Position numbers and translations under genes: made by a program. From assembly GCA_001695595.3 (NCBI GenBank), contig MBPM02000083.1, positions 186,001 to 250,000 on the forward strand: a stretch of 64,000 nucleotides of DNA, in the 5' to 3' direction. The notes beneath the pieces are model-generated. The model saw nothing but the letters and a program-made list of their open reading frames with translations, searched no databases and had not been told where the DNA came from. Source of the DNA: Plasmopara viticola (lineage: Eukaryota; Oomycota; Peronosporomycetes; Peronosporales; Peronosporaceae). This document shows positions 24,468 to 35,185 of the stretch, in pieces. Positions within the stretch are counted from its first letter, which is position 1; each line of letters begins with the position of its first letter.

Positions 24468-25336
24468 TTAAAACAGCACATCAGTAATAAACTTAGTGTC
24501 TACAATTTGCCAACGCACCATGGTGGAGCCGCGGTGCTCTTATGCTGCCAGTAGTGAGGCCTAGTAGAGGAAGTGCATCCAGAACTTGTCTGCAATCACC
24601 ACGGACGGCACCAGCTCTGCAAGCTTGGCTCCGACAACTAGATAATGTTCCAGCACGTCCTTCTGAATATCCGCCAACTCCTCGGCATGAATGGCGAGTG
24701 TCCACTTTTCAAATGTCTCGACGTCGAGCGGCGGTTCGATGTATGTCTCCGAATCTTCCTGCAGCGCGAGTAGACGAAATCTTCGGGCACTGAGCTCGTC
24801 CTCACTAATCTCCTCGTACACGGTGTCTCCAGTCAGCGTCCCCAGAAATTCGTCAGCCGAATTAAGAAGCTTTGAGTCCATGGGTCAAGGCTCGAGCTAA
24901 CATTTAATGACTGCAGTTTACTACTAACTGAAGTCAATGATCCCTGTACTAAAGTAAGGGCGCCCTGGACCGAGCTGCTTACTGAGCTAAGGGAGTTGAT
25001 TACGTCAAACGAGAAAAAAAATTCTCAAGTAGCGTCAGTGCATCTCCTCCTCGCCTTTCTCCTCTGAAATAGTCTGTGTTGACTCGATCGTATAATGGTC
25101 TTCATCGCACTTCGTACCCTGCTGGACCTCCTCGTTATCATCCTCGTCCTTGCGGTCCACACTAAGCCGTCCTTCCTGCATGTTCTGGCGTACATTCTTA
25201 CTAAGCTCAGCCATGATTCTTGCACAATGGACTTACATTCCAGCACGTCGGAGCTCAGCGTCGTCATAACTTCTGCTGACTTGTCCTTAATCGCATTTAC
25301 TGCATTTAAAACCGAGTAGAAGCTGTTAAACGACAT
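24468..25336 (-). pseudogene. BSD-domain protein gene, disrupted
   Basis: Coding quality is high on the minus strand but no single frame is open. The ATG at 25334-25336 starts MSFNSFYSVLNAVNAIKDKS; near 25212 the frame must gain a base to continue into MAELSKNVRQNMQEGRL and an acidic linker; it changes again near 25045, at the 8-T run near 25017, and just before MDSKLLNSADEF at 24881. The BSD domain then reads cleanly: RRFRLLALQEDSETYIEPP, VETFEKWTLAIH, and the closing F-W...F-LY signature (KFWMHFLY). After it, TAG at 24561-24563 and TAA further on interrupt an otherwise continuous tail (ASLLAA, EHRGSTMVRWQIVDTK) ending at 24468. All four frame changes fit loss of one base each, and both stops fit CAG/CAA glutamine codons changed by C to T. 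BSD proteins are often linked to transcription or membrane trafficking. Either a pseudogene or a gene damaged by sequencing indels; the two stops favour a pseudogene. Confidence 0.8.
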
Positions 25337-25508
25337 GGCGGTGCTAGCGACGCGTCCTTCCTACTCATGATTGATGAGAGAATGTTTGTCGTGAAATCCC
25401 GCTGGTAAAAAAATATGGTCTGTTAAAAACCTCTTAAACTCGCAATTGTGTTTGACAAACTTGTACCGCAAGATCAGCCAGCCATCCAACTCAAAAATTA
25501 GCCCCGAA
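25337..25508. promoter_or_regulatory. Divergent intergenic region between BSD gene and peroxiredoxin
   Basis: 172 bp separate the two divergent start codons, so both promoters must lie here or overlap the 5' coding ends. I found no clear oomycete initiator-type CATTY element or TATA box. Confidence 0.45.
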
Positions 25509-26135
25509 ATGGTCCTTACGATTGGCAAGCCAGCTCCAGAGTTTACGGCTGACGCTGTGATCGACGGAGAGTTTAGAAAGATTTCGTTATCGGACTACAA
25601 AGGCCAGTATGTGGTGTTATTCTTCTATCCCATGGACTTTACGTTTGTGTGCCCCACGGAGATCTGCGCCTTCAGTGACCACGCTGATGAGTTTAAAAAA
25701 CTCAATACGCAGGTGATCGGCTGCTCTATTGATTCCAAGTTTACACACTTGGCGTGGATTAATACGCCCCGTAAAAAGGGTGGTCTTGGCGACATGAATA
25801 TTCCTCTCATCGCTGATGTAAAGAAGGACTTGTGCTCTAAGTACGAGGTGCTCGTGTCCGAGGGCGACAACGAGGGTGTGGCCTTCCGCGGCCTGTTTAT
25901 TATCGATAAAGAGGGCATTTTGCGCCAAATTACCATCAATGACTTGCCAATCGGCCGCAACGTGGATGAGGTGGTGCGTCTGATCGAAGCGTTTCAGTTT
26001 CATGAGGAGCACGGCGATGTGTGCCCTGCCAACTGGAAAAAAGGCGCCAAGGGCATGATCGCCAATCCCAAAGATTCGCTCAAGTATTTTGAGACTGTCG
26101 ACGAGACTTCAAAAAAACGCAAGACAACGAAGTAA
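25509..26135 (+). CDS. Typical 2-Cys peroxiredoxin
   Basis: 208 residues, the usual length for a typical 2-Cys (Prx1/AhpC-type) peroxiredoxin that reduces H2O2 and alkyl hydroperoxides using thioredoxin. The peroxidatic cysteine is Cys48 in [10 protein letters not shown] and the resolving cysteine is Cys172 in GDVCPANW. The GGLG loop (91-94) and the C-terminal YF (193-194) are both present; together these mark the eukaryotic, hyperoxidation-sensitive type. The frame is open 21 codons upstream, but the start at 25509 is chosen because [12 protein letters not shown] is where the family begins. No signal or transit peptide is seen, so it is probably cytosolic. The Lys/Arg-rich C-terminus (KKRKTTK) is a mild nuclear-signal-like feature. 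Intronless and intact, with GC-rich third positions, in contrast to its broken divergent neighbour. Confidence 0.96.
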   Translation: MVLTIGKPAPEFTADAVIDGEFRKISLSDYKGQYVVLFFYPMDFTFVCPTEICAFSDHADEFKKLNTQVIGCSIDSKFTHLAWINTPRKKGGLGDMNIPLIADVKKDLCSKYEVLVSEGDNEGVAFRGLFIIDKEGILRQITINDLPIGRNVDEVVRLIEAFQFHEEHGDVCPANWKKGAKGMIANPKDSLKYFETVDETSKKRKTTK

Positions 26136-27004
26136 GTCGCTAGGAATTGCCCGCAACTTCCAGTTATCTTTGCAAATAGTAACTACACTTTAACTTACCA
26201 AAAAAGAACTTTTACACACGAAATATATGCATGATATTCCCGCGCTTTTTTATGACCTTCACTCTTGGAATTCGCGCAAATTACCATTATCGGTAAGAAG
26301 GCAGTGTACACTAAATTAAGATTTAGCAAGGCCTCGGACCTGATGGCCGTGAAGCGACAGCTACCCCGTTGGTTGCTGGGAATCAGGAGAGGTTGCAGAC
26401 ACGACAAGCTTATGAGATGTAGGGACAGGCACGAGAGCAGGTAATTGAGGGTAATGTTGTGCTTGGCGCAGATACAGACGGAAACTAAGGAGTGGGCATG
26501 AGAACTCAATGTTGAAAGTTGACGTACCGTACCTCGTGCGAGTTACTATTGATCTGGACATTTGAATCATTTCCAAATTGACGTGAAAAGATTAGGATAT
26601 AGAAGTTTTGGGACTGTCGAGCGTAGAAAATAGCGTGAACATTTCTTAGTTACGCTGTTCAAATTAATCAATGAGACTTGGCTTTCGCTCAAGGGAACAA
26701 ATTACAAGCTAAGACTAATCAGCTCAATAGTCGCCGCATTGGGTGTTGCTTGCACGTTCCGAAGATGGATTGTCACTTAGCTTGCTAATTTAGCAAGCGC
26801 GAAAGGGTGGGCTAAACACCCGACGTTGAAAGCGTTCCTCTTCTCCACTTCAAATATCAATCTTTAATATACATGGCAAAAATGAGGACACTGTCCTTTC
26901 TTATTAAATGTAGAGGGCAAGATTGACGTAAGAGCTACTATATTACTTAGTCTTGCACCATTGATATCCATAGTTCACAAAAACGGCCAAGCGCTCGTCA
27001 TACT
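26136..27004. other. Convergent intergenic region
   Basis: Lies between the 3' ends of the peroxiredoxin (+) and NLP (-) genes, so it holds both 3' UTRs. The 104-codon minus ORF at 26195-26509 lacks family resemblance and is probably chance. Confidence 0.5.
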
Positions 27005-27766
27005 TTATCGCACACTTTTCGAGGGATATGCCTCCTTGACATGGGCTTTAAATTGTTTATCACTAAGCGGTACCACCGCTGATCCAAAGTTGTTGTCATC
27101 GTTTAACGCCTCGCGAGCGGCATCTGTGAGTTGATCCCACATGATCAAGTTTTGGTACTGACCATTATAACCGGTAAGCCGCAAATACGAAGACCGCAGG
27201 CCAAACTCAAAGAATTCAAATCGTAGAGACGTATTGGAGATTACGATTTGATTATCTACCTGAAGTCTGGCAAAGTCGTTTGCGTCCAGTTCAGTTTCCG
27301 TATTGTACTTAGTGTCGGACTTGGCCATGGAGACCGCCACGATTGCAGAATCTTTCGATTTAAGATTGTCAATCCACACAATAACACTCTTCCAGTCGTG
27401 GCGTTGTAATGGGAACCCAAGCCAAAAGCGTTTTGGGAAATACCACGCGTACATGATAGCCGAGAGATTTCCGTACGGCTCTACCCGACCGTACACCTGA
27501 GATCCGTGACGAGCATACGTGCAGCCATCGTTTCCATGCCTGCCCTTAAGTCCGTCAGTGACCCTCCCGGCAGCATCTACGGCAGCATACGGGACACAGA
27601 CGACCATCGATGTGTACAACAGCGGCTTATACTTGACGGCAGCTTTTTGAGCGATGGTCGTCGGCTTGGGCTGAGGAAAAGGCTGAATCACATCGGGGTC
27701 GACGGCTGCAGCAACACAAACAGATAGTGCAACGAGAAGCATCGTGACGAAGGCTCGTGCATTCAT
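27005..27766 (-). CDS. Necrosis-inducing-family protein (NPP1/NLP), probably non-cytolytic
   Basis: 253 residues. A signal peptide covers about residues 1-21 (MNARAFVTMLLVALSVCVAAA), so the protein is secreted to the apoplast. Cys57 and Cys82 are the two conserved cysteines of type 1 NLPs. The conserved AIMYAWYFPK stretch (103-112) leads into the family's heptapeptide position, which here reads LQRHDWK (120-126). By comparison with the known structure, three of the four residues that bind the metal ion are changed and only Asp124 is kept, as in the non-toxic NLP groups of downy mildews and Phytophthora. An upstream in-frame ATG would add 31 residues before the signal peptide; the start at 27766 is preferred because it puts the signal peptide first. 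The ORF is intact and intronless, so loss of the motif reflects divergence of function rather than decay. Confidence 0.95.
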   Translation of the reverse strand: MNARAFVTMLLVALSVCVAAAVDPDVIQPFPQPKPTTIAQKAAVKYKPLLYTSMVVCVPYAAVDAAGRVTDGLKGRHGNDGCTYARHGSQVYGRVEPYGNLSAIMYAWYFPKRFWLGFPLQRHDWKSVIVWIDNLKSKDSAIVAVSMAKSDTKYNTETELDANDFARLQVDNQIVISNTSLRFEFFEFGLRSSYLRLTGYNGQYQNLIMWDQLTDAAREALNDDNNFGSAVVPLSDKQFKAHVKEAYPSKSVR

Positions 27767-30700
27767 TTCGACGTGAGAACAGTGCGAGTATGGGCTCGTG
27801 GTGCGCATTATCCGCAAATTTGATGTGGCATTTAATCCCAAAAACACTATTTCATTCAAATGTACCTCAAATTATTTTTTTTTCTCGAATACCTACTATA
27901 ATGACTACCAAATTCTTGCTAGTTAATTTCTAATCACTCGTGCTTGTCATTGATCAGCTATCAGCTTTGTGCAAGAAGATATGACTTAACCTCTTCTTTT
28001 TAACTATATTTGAATGTGTTAAGTAAAGTGAGTCTTAAGAGCAGCTTCACAAGCGGATGACGAGCTCTTTACTGAGATCTCTCGTAACTCGTGCCATTTC
28101 ACATATGAGCACCAGCATTTTGCTGATAAATTAACACCGTTACCGATACGCCATTTTAAAGGATCTTTAGAGGATATAATATGTCAGAATTCAGCTGATA
28201 AGAAGCATAGTTTAACAAGAAGATTGAGCAAAACTCAGCATGTACACACAATTTCCTCTCTATAAGAATAATTATTTTTCTTGTGTGAAAACGAAATTCA
28301 TATACGGATTTTAACAGCAGACCTTTTTGGTCACAACAGACGATAAACGCACTTGAGAGGAAATATTTGACAACCAAACTTTGAAAAGCAGCTTGATCGC
28401 AAATGCCTGATAGTAATAGTCACTCACCCGCGTATTGAAGACACTTGATTGTCAGCTCGTAACGTTAAGCACCATTCACATGTAAGCATGTCTGCTGCAA
28501 GATTAGCCCGAAATCTTTTCATCGCCATCTCACTAACAGGACTTCAGAAAGAGGACAACTGCCAGGCCCTCAATTTTGGTTTTGGGCAAACACCCTGCTA
28601 ATACGGAGTTCCCAGGTCATTTCTGATTGGCTGCAGTGACCTTTAAATAAAAAAAAATGTTTTCAACGAAGGGCACTGTATACCTCCAACCACCTATAAA
28701 TTGTAAAGGCAACTAGAGTTTACTTTTTAGCGAGGAAAACATACATTGGACACTTGTGAATCGTGTGTCATAGTGCATATAGCGCTAATCTTCTATATAT
28801 ATATGGATATAGAACGGAATACAATTTGGTCGAGACCGTATATTTCTGAATTAAATACCTAATGAGAATATTAACAAGCACGCGATCGGACATCGCATTC
28901 GTAGTTACGCAGAAGAGTTTAAAAGCACATTGCAATCGTCGGGTATATCCCCTTAACCTTTTGACAACTTTACTCTGATTTCAACAGCAAGCTGAATTCT
29001 ATGGATATGAGAAGCGGCTGCATATGCAGCCTTTTCCACTGCCAAGTAACTAAAACGCATCATGGTGTCTGCGCACTCTGAGAAATCTCTATGCCAAAGC
29101 TCCCACGGCGGTGGCGCTCAATGTCTCGAGACTTTGATTTTGAGAGGAAGAAAAAGTAAGGCATACTGAATTCGATAAAGTTAGTAGAGTTGGCCACCAA
29201 GGAAGCCTTGATCACGGATGATGAGTGTGGCAAAAGAGGTACTTTCTTGTACCAAAGAGGAGGTAGTAGCGGTGCAGAGCTTACTACTCGCGGACATGCA
29301 CAAGAAAGTTTGAGCTCACTAAGATTATGATATTTTATGCTCTTAGCTACTAGGACAATGTAAATCAGTCATTTAAATTTGACTGCCAATTGGAACGGTT
29401 TCAGACGCTTCTGAGGTTAGACTAGCCATGGCTTTGAGATTCAAGGATTGTGACAGCATCAGGTCATTTTGGTCTTATGTACACTAATCTTGGTCATGCC
29501 ATGAATAAAAGTGCATGAGTTTTATACCGACTGGTGAAGAAAGACCGCAGGTGCCAACCGCCCAATATCAAGCAACAAGCTCCGAAAAAATATTGTTATA
29601 TACCCTGTAACGCAGACGGAGTCTCTAAGAAGAAGCTTATGCAGGTATACACCTGAGGCATAATGAGAAATGTTAAAGGTACTAGTATCCTCTTATTGAC
29701 CCGACGACGTCTTTGAAAAACCTTCTTTGCTGGTTTGTAATATTCGCTTATAGCACCTTTGGGTGACGTAGCTCCAAAAGTGAGTCAACAGAAGCGAGCA
29801 ACAAGGTCGGAATGTTGTTAACATCTACAAGACACAGTGGGTAGCCTCAGACATTGGTGAAGGGTTATATAGCTCCACTATCGAAGAATTAGGATGCAAT
29901 TCGAAATCGTTTTCTAGATGTCCGAAGTTAAAGAGGGTCATTCACGAAGCAGCATTCGCGCCAACTTTTGGTGGTGGACGAGTCACAAAGCCCAAAGCCC
30001 ACTGCGTCACTAACTTCGGTCATCAATTGCTAATAAACAGTTTTAAGAGTTGTGTTTTTATTGTACCCTCTTTTTTTCTGATGCTTATTGTTGATGGTCT
30101 CATTACGAGGACATCTTGGGTCAGGTCTTGACCCTAAACTTTTCATGCGTGAGACCTTATGTATGGCTGGTGAGTTTAAGATAATTCAAGACATTGTCTA
30201 ACACTGACGTTCGGGTGATGAAGCCGTTTAGACAGCTTATTCCTGACCTTGAAAATTATTGCTGCCGTAGCGGCCAAAACGACAGCGGAGCGTTCGCCGG
30301 TGCTTCTGCGTTACTCCCATTGTTCATATCGCCTGAAGGCAAAACTTAAGTAGACGACCGATCGAGGGTAATAAGAATGAGCGCAGGATGTGCTTTAGGC
30401 CCTCCTCATCACCCACGCGAATATAGCAGCCTTTGTTGCCGATGTAGCTCTACACATAGATGTGTATTCTAATTCAGGGCATCTTTTAATCTATTTTCGG
30501 CGCTGGCTTGGTTTTCAATGATTGGGTTGAACAAGTGGCAGCTCAGTGCGATGGCCAGACCAACATCTTTAAAAATTAGAACGTAATGTACTTGTACTAC
30601 ACTCCTCTTTTGTCAAATTACAAGTCTTGGTAGGGGCAAAAGACCATTAAATTAGTCCGAGCTTTTGTGTCAAAAGGTTTGTTCAATCGCTCAAAATGAT

Positions 30701-31570
30701 GCGTATAGGAATAAAGGCTCCTAGAAATCGACTGCTATACAAATCAGAGTCCTTGTGGTAACACATTCGGTCGCTCATAAAAAGGATAAGATGGTAGAAG
30801 TGGCATTGGTGACATTCTTTTATCAGATGCAATGTGCACACTCCGACGCAGCGTGTACCCTTGATTTGCGTGCAAAACATCTGCTCACATTCTTTGGTCT
30901 TCAACATTTCTACTGTGTGGTAGTATAAAATTCAAGGATCAATACAATAAGAAGAGTTTTGTCTCTAATGACTGACGCGATAAGCAACACTTTGAAGGAA
31001 TTGCGCTGTAAAACAAAGGTGTCGTATGAAATTGGTGAGCTTTTGAGTTGTGGCACAATCTTCCATCTTCAAAAGTTTTTCATGGCCATTTGATTGGCTT
31101 TAAATATCTGCTAGAGGCTGTTGAGCTCCAGAAATAGATCAAACGGGTGCCTTGTAAATAATTTGGTATTTCTTGACCGCAGGATGACATATGGTACGAT
31201 TCCGTACTCGACAATTAGGCTCTGCACACCTGCCCTGGCATTTAGCTTAAGCCAAGACATATCTGCACCTGTTCAAGCTGTACTTTTAGCTCGCGAGAAT
31301 CACTTTGCGCTCTATACAATGTCATAAGAGGTGTCTTTCCGACCAAACCGATTTTAAGCAAATGCAAGAGTAATTACCTTTCAAGTTTGCTCTTTGTGGT
31401 AATACGCAAATTTCTGGGCAGAAATTTGTTCGGTGCTATAAGCATACGCGCGGCCGCTTTTATATCACAATCAAGCGGCAACTTTTTCGAGTTAAGCATG
31501 TTCGTTTTATCACGCGATAAGTAAGGTGTGGGGTGTGGGAAATGCCTTGAACCAGCCAAGTGGTAGCCTT
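27767..31570. other. Long gene-poor stretch
   Basis: AT-rich. The ORFs here (up to 74 codons) show no recognisable family. A short TA run is at about 28794-28804. Nothing else is supported. Confidence 0.4.
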
Positions 31571-32236
31571 TCAGAACTTCTTGGTTCGTCTTTCATAGTT
31601 AAAGGTGAAATTTGTCAGGGCGGCGACTTCCGCTTGTACACAAAAGTTTCTAAAAGTTTTTAGTTCTGTGCCAACAACGTCGGCTTTTGGGGCACCTTGG
31701 GTATGTATGATTGGCTCTTGTTTTGGACGTATCGATGTCTTTTGTTTCCTTCTTTGTCTATACTGTTGATATCGACGTTTGAAGGGTGGCTTTTTTCTCA
31801 GAGAATCAGTATGAACTTTCAATCCTTCCTAGTAAAGCTGTACCTACTGGTAAATTTGCTCTAACATCGGAGCCTTTGTGATCTTGTTCAACGCCTAGCA
31901 TGTAAAGCTCAAGATGAGTACTCGCTGGTGTGTTCATGATGCTTAGGAAATGTCGGCGAAGAGTTAAAGAACGCATGAGGCAACATCAAATCGTCAAACG
32001 TCTGTGATCTTCCCGTCGTGGTGAAAGTGAAGGCTACAGCATTTCATTTTAGCCATAGCTTCGATTTGGTCGGGAATCTCCTTTGTTCTCGCTGCTGAAG
32101 ATACAGAAGCAGCATTTGCTACAAGCACAGCCTTCGACAAAAAATCAGGGATAGACGCAGTTCTCTTGTCTTTGTGCTTGGTTATCGCTAAATGACTAGG
32201 CCATGAGCTAGCCTTCTTAGCTGTTAGATCGGTCAT
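31571..32236 (-). pseudogene. Unidentified decayed coding region
   Basis: The minus strand has successive coding-like stretches in different frames: an 80-codon ORF from an ATG at 32236 (MTDLTAKKASSWPSHLAITK...), then DDLMLPHAFFNSSPTFPKHH, then ELYMLGVEQDHKGSD and VGTALLGRIESSY, then an 83-codon ORF ending at 31571. No clear GT...AG introns join them, so frameshift decay is more likely than splicing. I do not recognise the family. Confidence 0.3.
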
Positions 32237-34899
32237 CTTTCAGGTACACAGGCCTGAATTTTTGATTAAGACCGATTAGTGATGCTTACAATTTTTTTCT
32301 CTGCTACTGGACGTCTTGAAGCATTTCACGAAGGCGGACAATAAAAAGTAGCATTTTAATTCCAGAATCTTAAAACACCGGAAGTACATTAAAAGTAAAC
32401 ATGTTTGTCTGGTCGATTAGATGCGACTTTGAAGGTTATAGTTGACCCGAACGGTAATCGATCGGCTAAAAGTGGAGAGAGCTTTAAACGAATCAATCAG
32501 CAATAGATCTGGCGCTACAAAATCATTAATGATAAAGTACGCAGACAAGAAAGCAGTGCAAATGGCCCGCATCAATCTTATGACAGGATCAAATTAGTCG
32601 ACCAAAGTGCTCTCGCCGGTAGCTGATCTAATTTTGGTGTTCTCAAGCATTTTGATAGTACTATTGCAGGGCAGAATACGATCAGATGAACGAGAACCAA
32701 CAGCTAGTTAGCCACGATACGTGCCCGATCATTTAAAATCATGACCTGTCTAAGTGTGATGGTTAAGGGTACCACATCACACATTTACCTTTGCTTTAAT
32801 AAAGGCTTACTAGTCATCACCCAGAGATTATAGAACCGGCAGAGAAATAGGTTTGGGAACGGGCTGATAATTTAAAAAAACACTTTTTTGTGTAATGCAT
32901 ACATACTGAAGCAGAGAGTGCTTTTGAAAATGACGCGAGCTCCTGTCTACGTCTCTCCATGACGGATCAATCTGACCTATTTTCAGCCACCACAAAATTC
33001 GATCAACTTCGCCGACGGATACACATATTAAATAAGACCTCATCAGCTGAATTACTCCTACCGCTAGTCAGAAGTCTGCGGCGCAGTGTATAATTGAAGC
33101 TTTGCAAATTCCGCGAGAGCCATTTCGCCATTATTTTTTGCATTTTGATTCTTCTGGCGATTGATTTTTCGCACCGCCTGCCGGCCCTAAAAGTGTTTAT
33201 GATCTATATTAGACGAGGATTCTCATTCATCAAGAATATTTTTCATAATGGATCGTCAATGCACTTCGTGTACAGATCAGCAACCTCGTTAGCAGGATCA
33301 GGCGGCTCAAAATACCCAGAGCTGTAGCAGAGTGATTTATCTGATGCACTAAATTTAAATATATATATTTAAATTCAGTGCAAACAAGATAAATTCTTTC
33401 CGGTCAAATTTCGAGGGCAAGGAGTCGATTTAAAGGCTCATGAATGAAACATATATCAATTTTCTGAAAAAGCCAAAAGATGACAGATTTCCCAGGTAAA
33501 ACTCGGTCGTGTCTTTAAATCATTCGAGTGCAAAACCGGGCGTCAACATGGTGGATGTTGCCTTGCACACTGTTGAGCACGATTTAGATTAGCAAAATTT
33601 ATCGAGTCAGCGAAAATCGCCACGTCTTAATACACCACGCGGAGAAGTGTTTAGTGATGTACGAGCCAATTTCAATTGGTACCAGCTTCTCAACTATGCC
33701 ACGAAAACTGGATGAAAGGAGCTGCAGCGCAACTTCAGGTTCTATTCTATGCTTTAATAGAATCTACCGCCGAGCAATGCTTCGATGTAAGAAGAGGAAG
33801 AAATCCGACAAGTCGCCGTTGAGATATCTACGCCTTCTCCATGGTAGAACTGATGAAGACGTCAGATTACCTCAGTCTTACTAATTGGGCTGTCTATCCT
33901 TTGACTCCCGATGTTAAAGAAGGCCAGCTGATACAACATGCGAAATGCGGTCAAGGGCGAGTTATCTTTGGATCAGAGAATTTACTATCGTCAAATGGCG
34001 ACCAAGCCTGACCCGGTCAGGTCCACTCTGAAGCGCAACTTGAGCCCGTGGTAATTGCTATCCCAAAAAAGCATAAGCGACTACGACTTAAGTGAATTTT
34101 TACTAATAACGCTTTGCGTAAATATATGCTGCTGCGGCTGAACAGATCGATCCGAAAATCGATTTGAATCAAGTCGGGTCAAAAGCGTCCGGCTGAGAGC
34201 CCGAATTATGCTGTACAGGCTGCACATGATGGTCTCTCACACCATCACGACGATCGCAACTATTAGCCATTAGGTCTCTGGTGCAAATTAAGTTGATTAA
34301 CCACGCACCACAAAAGAGTCATCGGCGTCGCGGTGTTTATGATGTCTGGCTTGCATAGATTAAAAGACCTCTCTCATAGAGATAAGTGGTATTTGCACTA
34401 CTTCAAATGGAAGCACTTTTAAAAGGATCAGATGTAGCTAATGTTGAGCATGAAGCCGCTGTGATCTTGGCTAAATAAAAAGACAGAAATACATCAAGCG
34501 TAGTGTTCTCCAAAAATAAATGTCTCTTGCGAATATTGATACACCCCCCGATTGAACGAAGATACTCGAATTAGCCTTATGTTACACCCTGTCTCAGACA
34601 TCCATCGGAATTTTAACGATCAAACATCTACTGTAATTAACGATTACTCAGATGTTGGTTAGCCATCTTATGCTCACCGGATGAAGAAGTGAGGCCGGAA
34701 GCACTACACCACAAGGCATTTACCGATGCAACGAGAGCTATGTGAGCTCATTGATTTTTAATTCGTTGAGAAAATGGATAATGACTTGGTGTGGGAGTCG
34801 AAATTTTCCACCTCTGCGTTCAAGATAAAGAAAAGTGTATAGTAGGATCAAACGCATACCTGTGCGAGCAGCTGAAGATACTCAGTGAAGGTGACGATT
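32237..34899. other. Gene-poor stretch with possible retroelement debris
   Basis: Apart from the foldback at 33331-33400, nothing is firmly supported. 33900-34860 has scattered coding-like fragments on the plus strand that may be the upstream part of the gypsy remnant at 34900. Confidence 0.35.
33331..33400. repeat. AT-rich foldback (imperfect palindrome)
   Basis: GCACT-AAATTTAAATAT is followed by its near reverse complement ATATTTAAATT-CAGTGC, and the pairing continues outward with mismatches (GATTTATCT on the left, AGATAAATTC on the right). It resembles a small foldback transposon or MITE; no target duplication was identified. Confidence 0.6.
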
Positions 34900-35185
34900 G
34901 ACCGTACAGCAGTTATGCGAACAAATACAAGATTTTACTGCTCTTTGACACAATAGAATCGATACTCGTTGTGTTGACCATATATTGGTGGTACCCGAGG
35001 ATTTACAACAACCCGCATCTTTATTAAGAGAAATTAAAGAACATCAAGGAAAAGATCGAGCTTGCGAACAGATCAAGGCGCATACGGTCTATCTGGAAGT
35101 GTACATCGGTATGTTTGGGGATGTGTGGACTGTGTGACAAAGAAAGCGCGTTCAGTGCTCCCAGCAAGAGCACCGAATAAGCTAA
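34900..35185 (+). pseudogene. Ty3/gypsy integrase zinc-binding region, remnant
   Basis: The plus strand gives CEQIQDFTAL, VVPEDLQQPASLLREI, EHQGKDRACEQIKAH and finally YVWGCVDCVTKKARS in shifting frames. The order (PED.....LLREIHEH, then a ..Y.WGC..C...K block) matches the HHCC zinc-binding domain at the start of a gypsy integrase. Several stops and frame changes show it is dead. Confidence 0.55.

Noticed and set aside
25617..26012. Long minus-strand ORFs of 131 and 111 codons
   Set aside because: They lie wholly inside the peroxiredoxin coding sequence and are antisense shadows.
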